A stretch of DNA of 64,000 bases, taken from contig NW_003101679.1 in assembly GCF_000003855.2 (NCBI RefSeq), positions 3,179,558 to 3,243,557 on the forward strand, given 5' to 3'. Shown piece after piece: positions 35,046-46,915 of the stretch. A program made the position numbers and the translations under genes. Within the stretch, counting starts at the first letter, position 1. Each line of letters opens with the position of its first letter. This DNA comes from Blastomyces gilchristii SLH14081. Lineage: Eukaryota > Ascomycota > Eurotiomycetes > Onygenales > Ajellomycetaceae. Below the pieces are notes generated by a model that saw only the letters and a list, made by a program, of their open reading frames with translations, was not told the DNA's origin and searched no databases.

Positions 35046-35957
35046 ACAGCACATCAATAACTATAAAATCAGTATACTTCAAGATCTGACTGAGCCTTTG
35101 ATTCCTGCACAGTGAGATATATTAAATCTAGTTTTAATATCTCAATATTCAATAGATTCTGCAAGAGATTGAGAACAGCAACACTAGATTTCTATTGAAT
35201 TTGAGAATTAACTCTATATTGATATAATCATTGACAAAGTCTTCTATTTTGAGATATAAATAACCAGTTTCTCTACATCTCACTGACAATATTTACATTA
35301 TTATATAGAAACAGACTTATATTCTCTATAATATCAAGACTCTGAAGAGGGAAAGTCTTGATAGAGAGTATACAGTAGTGCATATCTTAGCAGTTTCTAT
35401 CTCATTCTTCTGCAGCAGTTAATGCAAAAAAAAAAAAGATCTTAGAAATAGTTTTTTACTTCTCTTGAAAAAGTAAGGTGTTTTTCTCTGAATTTTATAC
35501 AATATTCTTACAAAGAATTAAAAACAGAGTTGTTTTCTGTCATAATTTCATATTCTTTTAAGTAAGAATTACTTTTTCAGTGACTGAAGAGCTTTCATTA
35601 ATACTTAATTCTCTTTTACACTCTTTATTGACTGATTTGAGTTGCACACTTGTTATGTGAGAAGAATTGAATGATTTAGAATAAAATTGAATAGTTTTAA
35701 TTAATTTCTCTGCAAAAAATTGACTTATTTTTTGTCAGTTTTTCTCTCAAAAACTGTCATATCATCTGATTTATTATCAATTGATATCATACTTTTCCTC
35801 ACTGTATTCCAAGAAAGAGTTTGTAAAGATTTTATTGATTTATCTTAAAAATCACTTTTAGTTTATTAGATTCTCTTCAAAAATCTAATCTAGTTACTGA
35901 ACTAGTGTGAAAAAAAAATCAGATGTTTTATACATAAAAGTCTTTCATTCTTCTTTT

Positions 35958-36140
35958 GAAACAGTCTGACCAACTTTTCAATTGAAAATAGACTAATAAA
36001 TCTCTCAACTGAAACAGTCTGATCAACTTTTCATTTGAAAATAGATTAATAAATCTCTCAATTGAAACAGTCTGATCAACTTTTCATTTGAAAATATACT
36101 GATAAATCTCTCAATTGAAACAGTCTGATCAACTTTTCAT
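35958..36140 (+). repeat. 53-bp tandem repeat upstream of LINE ORF1
   Basis: GAAACAGTCTGATCAACTTT recurs at 35958, 36011, 36064 and 36117, exactly 53 bp apart; the fourth unit breaks off just before the ORF1 ATG at 36153. Units differ by single transitions. Confidence 0.95.
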
Positions 36141-36152
36141 TCAGTGAGTAAA

Positions 36153-37621
36153 ATGAGTTCAAGAGTACACTCAGTTGATGTGAAAAAAGATGTTTTCCCA
36201 GATGTCATTCCTGAGATTGAAATTCTAAAGAGAAGAAAGAAGGAAGAAATAGAGAAATAACAAGTTCTCAAAATACAGGAACTGAAAAAAGCAAGCAAAA
36301 TTCTTGAAAAACAGTGTCTGAGTGAGGAGAATGAAGAAGTTCTGTTAATTCTTCATACTCAGACTAGACAACTACAAGAAGTGATCAAGTTCAACTTGAA
36401 ATTTCAAACACAATTCAAAAAACATTGAAATCTTCCAGTACAGTCACTGACTCTTTTTCATCTTCTACTTCTTCATCTTCTTCTTCAAATCAGAAGAAAA
36501 TATATACTCAAGTAGCAGAATCTGCTGTCTTCAAACCTGCTAGTTCAAAATCTGCTCAAAATTCTAAGAAATCTGAGAAGAATATTTCTCAGACCTCTGT
36601 TCATAGAAAGAAAAAAAAAGAAATGTAAAAAGAGAAGAACTTTCAAATCTTCAGAAATAGAAGACTTATTCTCAAAGTCTCAAACCAGGAGAGCTTGCAA
36701 AAAAACAAGCTAAACTCAAATCTCATTTTCAGAATTAGAAATGAAATTAATCAGCAGTTCTTTTCTCAGTTAATGACTGATATTGAAGTTCAAAAATCAG
36801 TCATAGCTTCAATTGAGCCATCTTTCTTTAAAAACTCTATTATTTTGACTACAATGCCTGAATTCAGTGCAGAATTCCTCATTCAGAATGAGAATCTCTG
36901 AAAATCAGCAATAGAATCTCTACTGAATACAACAATTCTATCTGAAAGAGATGAAAAGTGAGACAAATTCATTCTTCATGATATTTCAGTTGAAATTTTT
37001 GACTGTGAGAAAGAAATGCTGCTTCTCAAAAATGAATTAGAAGAATACAATTCTATTCAACTGAGAAAAGAGCCTGTATGACTTAATTCAATTAAGTTCA
37101 GACAGAGCAGAAGAAATGCCTCTGTTCTAGTATATATAAAGATACTTGAATAATCAAGAATCTCTGAAGTAAGAGTAGCAGGTTTGAAAATAAGAGTTCA
37201 TGAATACAAAGATTCAAGAATGAATCTCAAAGCTCAAACACAGTGTTCAAACTGTCAAAGATATGAACACTTTGCAATCTCTTGTTTCAGAGACTCAAAA
37301 TGCACATTCTGTGCTCAAGATCATAAAACTAGTGAGCATAAATATGAAACATGCTTAAAAAGAGATGAAATATATCAACATACTCTGCTTAAGTGCTTCA
37401 ATTGCAAAGAAAAACATGCATCTAGCTCAAAAGAATGTGTATTTGCTTCAAGAACTCAGAAGAACTGGAGAAAAGATGAAGCTCAAAGTGAATCTAAAAC
37501 TGAAGAGAAAAGTCAAGCTAGTAAATCCATAACTGCAAGCTTAAAAAGAAGAAACTCTCAACTATCTAGGTCTTCAAACTTCAATTCTCCAGCTAAATGT
37601 AAACAGAATTTGAATTCTTAA
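36153..37621 (+). pseudogene. LINE ORF1, gag-like with three zinc knuckles
   Basis: The first part starts MSSRVHSVDVKKDVFPD and is followed by a charged coiled-coil-like stretch. One TAA interrupts it (at a Gln codon), and a one-base frame change occurs near 36415-36425 in an A run. After a Ser/Lys-rich part, the C-terminal third (37184-37621) has three knuckles: CSNCQRYEHFAISC, CTFCAQDHKTSEHKYETC and CFNCKEKHASSSKEC. ORF1 proteins of this clade bind the LINE RNA. Ends with TAA at 37621. Confidence 0.88.
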
Positions 37622-37770
37622 ACACCTGTTAAGATTAGAGAATTGAGAAATGACTCTGATAATAAACTAGATAGAATGCAAGCAGTTGAGATTCCTGCTT
37701 TTCAAAATAGTTATAATCTACTATCTAGTGATAGTGATTAGATTCTACTATATCTTCACTCTCTTTTAGT

Positions 37771-40700
37771 ATGAATATACAACAAAAACAACAAAAAAAG
37801 TTTAAAAACTCTTCAAAAATCACATTTATTCAAAATAATGTGAATAGAAACTCAAATTGCATTTATTCTTGTCTTCAGATTGCATTTGAATAAAAAGTTG
37901 ATTTTATACTTCTTCAAGAACCAAATTTTGATACTGAGCAAAAGTACATTATTTCTCATCCAAGCTATTACTGCTTTCTTCCTGAAAAATCTGAGATAAA
38001 ATCAAGAGTAGCAATCTATGGGAGAAAAAGATCAAGATATCAATTTAATCTGAGATTTGATATCATATCTGACTCTGACATTCTAGTGAGTGACATTATA
38101 GATAAAGATAATGAGTTTGATACTATTCAACTTATAAATATCTATAATGAAAAATCATTGAAAGAAAACAACAATACCTGGACAATTGATAGAGGATTTT
38201 TGAATATAACTCTCTTAAAAAACTCTATAATTGCAGAAGACTTCAATGCACATCATCCCTGATGGAACTCAGAGTGCACAAGAGCAGTAAAAGCAGATAA
38301 AGTGATTAAATGAACTTTTGAGCATTCAATAGATTTAGTTAACAAGTCTGATTAACAAACATTCTTTAGAAAAGGCATGAAACAGAAATCTATTATAGAT
38401 CTAACTTTCATGTCACAAAATCTAATTGAAAAAAGACTTATAAACTGATTTATTGATTCAAATGAAACCTCAGAATTGAGTCATGAGATCATTCAATTTG
38501 ATATTGAACTGAGTGAAAAACAAAGAAGTGAAAATCCTCTTCTCTCTAATCAGTATAACTTTGAAAAAGCTGATTGAAAAGCAGTTGAAGAAAGAGTAAA
38601 ACAGCTGAAATCTGAAAGACAGAATGCACTCTATTGAAATCAAAGTCAAGATATATCAAATGAAATGCTTGAGAATAGAGCAAAGCTGATTACATCTATT
38701 CTTCTAACAAGTATTAGAGAAATTATTCCAAAGAAAAAGTCTTCTGAGTATTTCAAACCTTGATGAAATGAGAATATCACTTCTAAAAGAAAGCAATTAG
38801 CCACTGCTAAGAGAGATTGAAAGAATCACTTAATATCTGATGAAGAGTTCAAAGCTATTTAAAATGAATATTTTTCAGATATTAAAAAAGCCAAAACAGA
38901 TTGCTGGAACAAATTTCTTGAAGAAGCATAAGAAAAAGAAGTTTTCAAAGCCTTCAACTATACTAAAACAAGAAGTGTAGCAAAGCTTTCAATCTTAGAA
39001 TATGAATTTCAGAATGAATTATATACAGCAAATTCTTTTGAGGAAAAATGTCAAGCTTTTATAAGAATTCTCTTTCAAAACTCATCATCACATTTAGAAG
39101 AGAAAAATATGTCATTTCATGAATATATTGATGAAAATAACTGGGAATGACCTGAGCTTACATATGATGAACTAAAGTCAGCAATATTCTCAAGTTCAAT
39201 TAAAACTGCTGCAGGGCCTGATTCAATTAATCACTCAATTATTCAAAACATATATTTCTACTTGAAGAATGAATATTTTGAGCTCTTTTTCAATCTCTTA
39301 AAAAATGATTATCATTCTGAATGCTGAAGAGAAGCTACTGAAGTAATCCTTGCAAAACCTAATAGAAAGACTTCAATTCCTAAGTCATATAGAGTAATAT
39401 CTCTGCTGAACTGTTTGAAAAAAATTCTAGAAAAGATAATAGCTACTAGATTATCTTTTATAAGCTCTATTAGTGATTCTCTTCTATTTAATGAATAAAT
39501 GAGAGATAGAAAACAATGTTCTGCAATTGATACTGTTCTCTCAGTTATTCATGATGTTCAAGTAGCAAAGTATGAAGGCCTGGTCTCAACTGCAGTTTTT
39601 ATTGATATAAAAGATGCATTTAATCATATGTCAAAGTCTAAGATGATTCAAACTTTGAAGATGTTAAAACTGTCACTTTCTCTAATAAAATGAGTCAATT
39701 GTTTCATGTCTAAAAGAATTATACAACTATTCTTTGATGGAAGAAAACAAGATAAAACTGAGATAAAAATAGAAGTATCACAAGAATCTTCAATCTCACC
39801 TGTTTTATTTGCAATATACACTGCATATCTATTCAAGAATAGAGAGATGAAAATAGTGAGATCTCCAAGTTATGTAGATGATATTGATCTACTCTACAGT
39901 TCAAAGACAATCAAAGAGAACTTAGAAGTGATTGAGAAAGCAGTAAAGAAAATCTTTGTTAGAGCAGATATCAATCTAATTCAATTTAATATGAATAAAA
40001 CTGAGTTAATTCACTTTTTTCCCAGGTTTAATGAGAAAGAACTAAGTCTAACTCTTTTGAATAAAGAGATTAAACCCAGTTTAAATGTCAAATGGCTAGG
40101 AGTATGATTAAACTCCAAGCTGAATTTTAAATATCATATTCAACAAAGAATCATCAAGGCAGAGAGACTACTGAATAGTATAATCAGGCTATTAAATACT
40201 GAGAGAGGTCTATCCTTTCAGGCTATGAGACAGTTATACATAGCCTGTATTACCTCAGTAGCTGATTATGAAGTTCAAGTTTGATGAAATAATCAAGGAA
40301 ACTTCACTGAACTCTTTCAAAGTCTACAAAACAGAGCTTTGAGAAGAATTCTGAGTGCATTCAAGTCATCTTCTATTAAAGCAATGGAAATTGAAGCTTC
40401 AATTTCATCTCCTACTATTCGATTTGAAAAGGCCTGTATAAACTATGCTCTGAGAGTCATGAAGATGAGCTCAAATCATATAATCAGAGAAAGAGTCTCT
40501 TCTTCATTTCCATCAGTTAACTCAGGAAATGAACTGGATTGAAATAGATTTCTTGATTGAAATGAGAATAATACTTTAAAGAAAATGCCCTCTCAACTGT
40601 ATAGACTATGTTCACTTATTAAGAATCAATTTTCTTCATTAAATGTTGAGAAAATTGATCATGAGAAGATATCTCTCTGAAGAGAAAAGCTGGAATCTCT

Positions 40701-41718
40701 CATAGACTTACAAATAAGTGAACTATCTAAAGAGAGAGAATATGAACAGCATTTGAAGAAGATCTCTACAATTAATATAAAAGACTCTATTCTGATCTAC
40801 TCAGATGACTCAAAAAATGAGAATTTGAATAGATTAGGCGCAGGCATTGCTTATACTGAAGATAATATTAATTTTATCTCAGATTTCTGAAATTTAGACT
40901 GTGAATCTGAAGTCTTTGATGCTGAACTATTTGCAATAGTGAAAGCTTTCAAACTCATTGAAATAAAATCTCATAAAAGAGGAAATGATTTGAAAGAGAC
41001 ATGGATATTCTCTGATAGTTAAGCTGCTTTAAAAAGACTTAGAAATAGTCAGATTCATAATGATCAAATGAATCTTGAACTGATTTTAAACTCTGTTTTG
41101 AAAATTCAAAAGAGAAGAATATCAAAACTGATAATTCATCTGCATTGAGTTCCTGCTCATATGAATATTCATGGCAATGAATTGGCTGATTCAGCTGCAA
41201 AAAAGGGTTCAGAATTAAGCAGATCTATTCAAAAAACAGTGTCCTGGTCTTTCATAAAGAGAAAGATAAAAGAATCTTGTTTAAACAAGTGAAATGAAAG
41301 CTGGCAGAAACAAAAGAAGAGTATACATTATTCAAGATTTGAGATAAAATCAAAGTGAAAATCTTGTTCAATTAAATGTAAAAAGAAAATATTCTCATCT
41401 ATAATTCAGCTGAAACTAGGACATGGTTATTTCAAATCTTATATACAAAGATTTGATGATAGATTTGATTCAACAGAGTGCTCATTCTGCAATGTGAATG
41501 AAAATCCTGAGCATATTATAATGCATTGTGCATTATACAATAGTCTCAGAGTCAGATTAAAGAAGAAGTATGATTTAAATCAATTAAATATGAGGTTCTT
41601 ATTCTCAACTGAGACAGGAACTAAATACTTAATAGACTTTCTATCAGAAACTAGAGCAGCTACAATAAAATGGCTGAATTCAGAAGTATCTAAATATGAA
41701 GAGGTGGAAATTGACTAG
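37771..41718 (+). pseudogene. LINE ORF2: endonuclease, RT, RNase H, zinc finger
   Basis: Frame constant from ATG 37771 to TAG 41718 (1,315 codons). AP-type endonuclease (about 37840-38520) with QEPNFDTEQ and AEDFNAHHP; RT (about 39150-40110) with AGPDSINHSI, FIDIKDAFNHM and the active-site box YVDDIDLL (near 39875); RNase H (about 40790-41240) with Asp, Glu and Asp positions and HLHxVPAHMNIHGNELAD; C-terminal finger CSFCNVNENPEHIIMHC (about 41488-41538). Stops are nearly all TGA at expected Trp codons (38260; 38761 and 38764; 40282 and 40285) plus a few TAA at Gln codons. Dead, but recently enough that no frameshift has accumulated. Confidence 0.92.
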
Positions 41719-42074
41719 ATATAGTCTGTTAAAACAGCTATATATTATCTTTTAATAATTTTATTTTGTTATAGTCTCTCTTTACTGTACTTGTTTCCTT
41801 CTGTTCTTTTCTCTATCTATTTAATGTGTCTATCTTTAAGACTATATTCTCTTTTCTTTTGTCATAATATTTTCAAATGGTTTCAAACTATCAGAAGGTG
41901 TTGAAATACTGCAATTTGTAAACAGTTTTTGTATTCTGGGCTGGAATTTTCTGATTTTGCATATTTGAAATTGATAAATGTATAATAGTTGACTCTATAG
42001 ATATAGGAAAAACCCTGAGAACTAAAGATTCTCAGATAGATGTCATAGTCTCTGACTGCATACATCTATAATTG

Positions 42075-42100
42075 AAGAATAATAATAATAATAATAATAA
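42075..42100 (+). repeat. LINE 3' tail (AAT)n
   Basis: GAAGAATAATAATAATAATA-type tail after the 3' UTR. The same TATAATTGAAGAATAAT start of tail is seen in the truncated copy ending at 15734 and, nearly identical, at the end of the SINEs. Confidence 0.9.
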
Positions 42101-42849
42101 TAGTCTGATTATGCTATTTAATAGTCTTTCTATCTTGATAGTTCTTTATTGAATATAATATTTAAAATTGAACTTAGAGTTTAATCATACTTCTAATTAT
42201 TTGACATTCAAACTGAGTTTAATCTCTTTATATAAAAGAGTTAGATATAGTTCTTTCTCATTGAATCTAGAAAAAAAATGAATTAACTCAGTTTTATTCA
42301 TATTAAATTAAATTTAATTAATATCTAATCTAATAAAGATTTTCTTTACTGCTTTTTCAATCACTTCTAAATTCTCTTTAATTATTTTTGAACTGTAGAC
42401 TAAATCAATATTATTTACATAACTTGAAGATCTCACTATTTTCATGTCTTTATTCTTGAATAGATATGCAGTGTATATTGTAAATAAAATAAGTGAGATT
42501 GAAGATTCTTACAATACTTCTATTTTTATCTCAGTCTTATTTTATTTCATTTCACCAAAGAATAGTTATATGATTCTTTTAAATATAAACCAGTTAACTC
42601 ATTTTATTAGAGAAAGTGACACTTTTAACATCTTCAAAGTCTGAATTATCTTTGACTTTGAAATATGATCAAATATATCTTTTATATCAATAAAAACTGC
42701 AGTTGAGACCAGATCTTCATGTTTTACTATTTGAATATTATAAATAACTGAGACAACAGTGTCAATTGCAGAGTATTATTTTCTATCTCTCATTAATTTA
42801 CTAAATAGAAGAGAATTACTAACACAGCTTATAAAAGATAGTCTAGTAG
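42101..42849 (-). mobile_element. Minus-strand Tad1-like LINE, RT part
   Basis: Continues the LINE of 32498-34409 upstream into RT: the reverse complement of full-LINE positions about 40192 back to 39430, including the antisense of YVDD. It runs into a hAT MITE and then Gypsy B2 at 43364; the remaining 5' part should lie beyond the window. Confidence 0.88.
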
Positions 42850-43355
42850 TAGACTGGCCGCTGAGGTCATGAATTTCACATTTGATTTCATTTGATCCGA
42901 TCTCATACATTTCTTGGTGTGAATTCTGCTGAGACTAGTCATTAAAAAAACATGCAAAGTAACTATATATCAGATCTTAAAATGAAATCATGACTTGAAA
43001 AAAATAAGAAAGTGATCTTATTTGATTTCATTTAGTTTCATTCTTGATATAAAGTTACTATTTTTAGACATTTTAAGGTTTTTTTTAGACTATTTTTAAT
43101 TTTTTAAAAAGTAACACTTTTTGATAACATTTAAATAAGATTTAAAGTCATTTAAAGTAATAGAAATAATTTAAATTGAGAAGTAGAAATCATAATCTCA
43201 TTTGAAAAATGTGATAAGAGTACACAGTAAGTCTCACTGAGACAGTATAGAACTACTATCTAATGTTAAAACTGTGTAATGAGATCAGTTAAATTGATAA
43301 TGAAACTATTAAAAATTCTGGTTCTGATCTCAGACACGGTCACACGGTCAGACTA
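42850..43355 (+). mobile_element. hAT-type MITE, copy 4 (506 bp)
   Basis: Perfect 8-bp duplication TCTAGTAG (42842-42849, 43356-43363). The right duplication abuts the first base of the Gypsy B2 LTR at 43364. Heavily mutated in its middle, but the GACACGGTCACACGGTCAGACTA end is kept. Confidence 0.92.
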
Positions 43356-43363
43356 TCTAGTAG

Positions 43364-44158
43364 TGTAAGAGGCCTACGCTGAATAGATCGGTATAATATA
43401 TAGATCTTATATAACAAAGTGAAAAATGTTAAAGAAGGAAAGAAAAGAGAGAAAGTGCGGGAATCAGCAATTAGAATGAATATTTATATATGTATGTAAT
43501 GATATATGTGATGAAGCTTTGAGGCGGAAGAATAGAAATTCTGTAGGTTTTCAGCTGAGAATCAGCAACTGAGAATTGAAGTGATAGAAATCTGTGAAGT
43601 GTAACAGAATAGTCTATATAATTGATCAGACACAGCTAGACTGACCGTGTGACCGTGTCTGAGATCAGAATCAGAATATTTGATGATTCTATTATCAATT
43701 CAACTGATTTCATTACACTGTTTTAACATTAGATAGTAGTTTCATACTGTCTCAGTGAGACTTACTGTCTACTCTTATCACATTTTTCAAATGAGATCAT
43801 GATTTCTACTTCTCAATTTAAATTATTTCTATTACTTTAAATGACTTTAAATCTTATTTAAGTATTATCAAAAAGTGTTACTTTTTAAAAAATTAAAAAT
43901 AGTCTAAAAAAAACCTTAAAATGTCTAAAAATAGTAACTTTATATCAAGAATGAGACTAAATGAAATCAAATGAGATTACTTTCTTATTTTTTCTAAGTC
44001 ATGATCTTATTTTGAGATCTGATATATAGTCACTTTATATATTTTTTTAATGATTAGTCCCAGCAGGATTCACAGTGAGAAATGTATGAGATCAGATCAA
44101 ATGAGGTCAAATATGAAATTCATAATCTCAGTGACCAGTCTAGACACAGCTCATCATA
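43364..44158 (-). repeat. Gypsy B2 3' LTR with nested hAT MITE
   Basis: Starts TGTAAGAGGCCTACGCTGAA (outer end, intact) and ends CAGCTCATCATA (inner end, mutated form of CAGCCCGCCACA). About 280 bp without the MITE. Confidence 0.88.
43637..44142 (-). mobile_element. hAT-type MITE, copy 5 (506 bp)
   Basis: Perfect 8-bp duplication GACACAGC (43629-43636, 44143-44150) inside the B2 LTR. It is opposite in orientation to copy 4, with about 280 bp between them, so the pair is a large inverted repeat. Confidence 0.93.
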
Positions 44159-44853
44159 TTAACTCTCTCTTTTCAGAAGTGAGATTGTGTGTAGTTCTTA
44201 TCAGTCAAGAGCTGCTGTTTTAAATAACACAGAGCTCAGAGTTCAGATCAGATAATCATAGTCAACTCATTTTACAAGATATTATCAGCTGTAACTGTGA
44301 AGTCTCTTATCAAGAATATTCTTAATCTCTCACTCAAGTTCATTGTCTTCTTCTATGATCTCTGATAACTGTCAATTGAAAGTCAGTTGAGAAGAGAACA
44401 GATCAGTAATAATACAGCAGAGTAAGCTTGTATAAAAGATATTATAAATCTCTGATAATATATTAAAATAGTAATTATAACTGTCTAGAACTTCTATCAT
44501 CTTATATTTAATATAAGAGTAATTCAGTGTATGAGATAAGTGTGTGATTTGTATATTCTTAAGATTTAATCACATCAGATCTTCTATCTTATATTACTTA
44601 ATAAGATCTCAGTGAACATTAGTTCAATTTTCTTAATTCTGTTTAGTACTTATCATGAAGACTTCTGCTCAATTATGAGTATTTTAAAGCTTTATTACTA
44701 TATCATCAGTGATCTGAATCAGACTGTGAGAGTTCAGTGTGAAATATGTGATCTCTAGAAGATTTAATATCTTCATATAATATCTGTATGTGAGAAAGAA
44801 TGAGCTTATATCTGTTAAAACAGCATCTCAGTCATTGATAGTAACTTCAGCAT
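44159..44853 (-). pseudogene. Gypsy B2 integrase C-terminus and chromodomain remains
   Basis: On the minus strand it matches the end of B1 pol (58140-58597): a segment like EEDNELEWEIENILDKR (W read from TGA) followed by paired aromatic positions, as in chromodomains at the end of chromovirus integrases. B1 inserted at 44854 and split it from the catalytic part at 58911. Confidence 0.75.
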
Positions 44854-45226
44854 TGTGGCGGGCTGCGCCCGATCAATCATATAGACTATTCCGTTACACT
44901 CCACAGATTCCTACCGCTTCATTCTCGAATGTGTACACTCCGATTCTCGGCCATTCTTGATCGCCGATCCTCAGCTGCTATGAACGCGTATAAATGCGTA
45001 CACTTCAATTCTCGGTCATTCTCAATCGCCGATCCTTGGCTGCTACAAACGCGTGTAAATTCTTTCACTCTGAAGCTCCACCTTGTACATCACCATATAT
45101 GTGTATAAATATTCACTTTAATTACTGATTCTCATACTTTCTCTTTCTTTTCCTTCTTTAATGTTTTTCTCTTTGTTATATAAGTTCTATTTATTATATC
45201 AATCTATTCAGTGTAGATCTCTTACA
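44854..45226 (+). repeat. Gypsy B1 5' LTR (373 bp)
   Basis: Outer end TGTGGCGGGCTGCGCCCGAT intact; inner end mutated (CAGTGTAGATCTCTTACA). It carries an extra 65-bp tandem unit relative to the 3' LTR. Confidence 0.9.
44933..45062 (+). repeat. 65-bp tandem duplication in the B1 5' LTR
   Basis: GTACACT starts at 44933 and 44998; each unit runs through a TCTCGG...ATCGCCGATCCT...GCTGCTA...AACGCGT block. The 3' LTR has a single unit, exactly accounting for the 65-bp length difference (373 against 308). Confidence 0.9.
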
Positions 45227-45489
45227 CTAGAAAAATGTTCATTATCTTCTTATTAGAAATGATTATTCATTGAGAGATATCTGAACATGTAACAACATGT
45301 AAGAAAGAGAAACATAGCTAAGCAGACACTGAGTTCTTAGATAGAAGCTTACTTATCAGTCACTCTGACTCTATAATAAGATCTTATAAGAGAATATCAG
45401 TGAAAGACCTGAGAGTTCTGACACTCAGATATATGAGATATTTATATAATTACACTTCTTCAGATTTCACAGATATTATATATTCAATA

Positions 45490-46915
45490 AATAACATAAC
45501 TATGTCTAATGATAATATGAGAGAATTCTTGAATATGAGTATAGAAGTGAAATCACAGTGGCTCTAAGCAATGTTGAAATTACAATAGTAATAGATAGCA
45601 GATATGCATGTAACTCAACAACTCTAATATAAGAAAATTTAATAATTAATTCAACAGAGAACTCATGCAACTTCAGCATCTACAGAACTGAATATAAAAG
45701 TGTTGAAAGAATGCTTAAATACTTCTGTATATTTCAATACTTCTGATCTCACTCTCTACTCATTATGAAGAATGAAAATACTTATGAAACTGAGTGTAGA
45801 TGAAGATGTTATTAATTTATTAATTAATCAAGATTGATATATCAATAAACAATTGAAGAATCATATGAAACAGAAGTTTCATTCATGAATAAAAGCATGT
45901 AAACCTGTGTTATGAACATCTGATAATATCATCAAATATCTTGATATTCTGTTTCAAGATACTGCTATATAACAGAAAGCATTAGATTGATTATAGAGTG
46001 TCTGACAGAGAAACACTTCTCTCACAACATTTATTCCTGACTTTGACACTCAGATCTTAGAAGCAGATGATCAATCTTGAGAGAATTGAATAAAGATTAG
46101 CATACTTAAGAAGACATTGACTTTTGAACTCTTACAGACTCTTATAAGTGTAAACAAAGACCTAACTTATAAAGGCTTCTGCACACAGCTCTGAACATTG
46201 AATAACTGTCTTATCAAGCTCAAGAGTATACAGAACAGTGATAGAAGATGTTACATCTCAATCACTTATATATCTACATCTACACTAAAGAATAATAACA
46301 ATGACATAGATGCTATGAACTGAGTAGACTTAAATGTTTACATATAAGCAAGAGTCTTTACTATTTAAACAGACTTCTGAGTTCCTGAGATCACTTCTGA
46401 AGAAGTTGTCAATCAACATTAATATGAGATATGTATCAACTGTAACTGATCAGAATACATCACTTTCAACTATCAATTAATCTATATATCTTCTCATTTG
46501 AGAGAAAGATCAGCACTTTCTCACTCAAGAGAAAGATTAGTGTCTTCTTACTTAAAGAATAAATCAGCATCTGTCTGTATCAATCACATTGCAGTGAAGA
46601 AAGATTCAGAAGATAACTATAAGAATACTCTGATAAAACAGGGAAAGAATTAGCTTCTATTCAAATTTGTGAATAGAAGCTTGAAGAGATCAGATAACAA
46701 TAATTTAAAGAGAAAATAATAATGAATGTAATTCTTATATCTACTGTGATTAATAACATATATAATATGAAAGTCATGATAGACAGCAGTCTATGTCACT
46801 ATGCAATAATTAAATCTTCAGTTATAAGATATTATAATGTTCAGTGTATTCTCTTATTAAAACTCTGACTTATTGCAGAATTCAATGATTTAAAAGATGT
46901 TTACATTTATTATAT
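45490..46915 (+). pseudogene. Gypsy B1 gag and protease remains
   Basis: The frame starts MSNDNMREFLNMSIEVKSQW (about 45500). A Gln/Thr-rich gag body follows, then a degraded knuckle beginning CINCN (about 46433) and a protease-like MKVMIDSSLCHYAIIKSS (about 46768-46820) with the catalytic Asp-Ser. The frame is broken by TGA and TAA, then by Gypsy A2 at 46916. Confidence 0.75.

Larger units (their letters stand above)
34410..42100 (+). mobile_element. Full-length Tad1-like LINE (7.7 kb)
   Basis: Contains a 1.7-kb 5' leader, a gag-like ORF1, ORF2 with endonuclease, RT, RNase H and a Cys/His finger, a 3' UTR and a (AAT)n tail. It is flanked by TAGTCTGAT (34401-34409, 42101-42109) and inserted into an older minus-strand copy of the same family. 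The domain set EN-RT-RH with triple-knuckle ORF1 fits the fungal Tad1 clade. ORF2 keeps its frame over 1,315 codons but carries many TGA stops. Confidence 0.93.

Noticed and set aside
37771..41718. Trp encoded by TGA (altered genetic code), because ORF2 is almost open if TGA is read as Trp
   Set aside because: The intact gene at 18408-20318 uses TGG for Trp, TGA appears at Trp codons only in repeats, and TAA also appears at Gln codons. Mutation explains it better.
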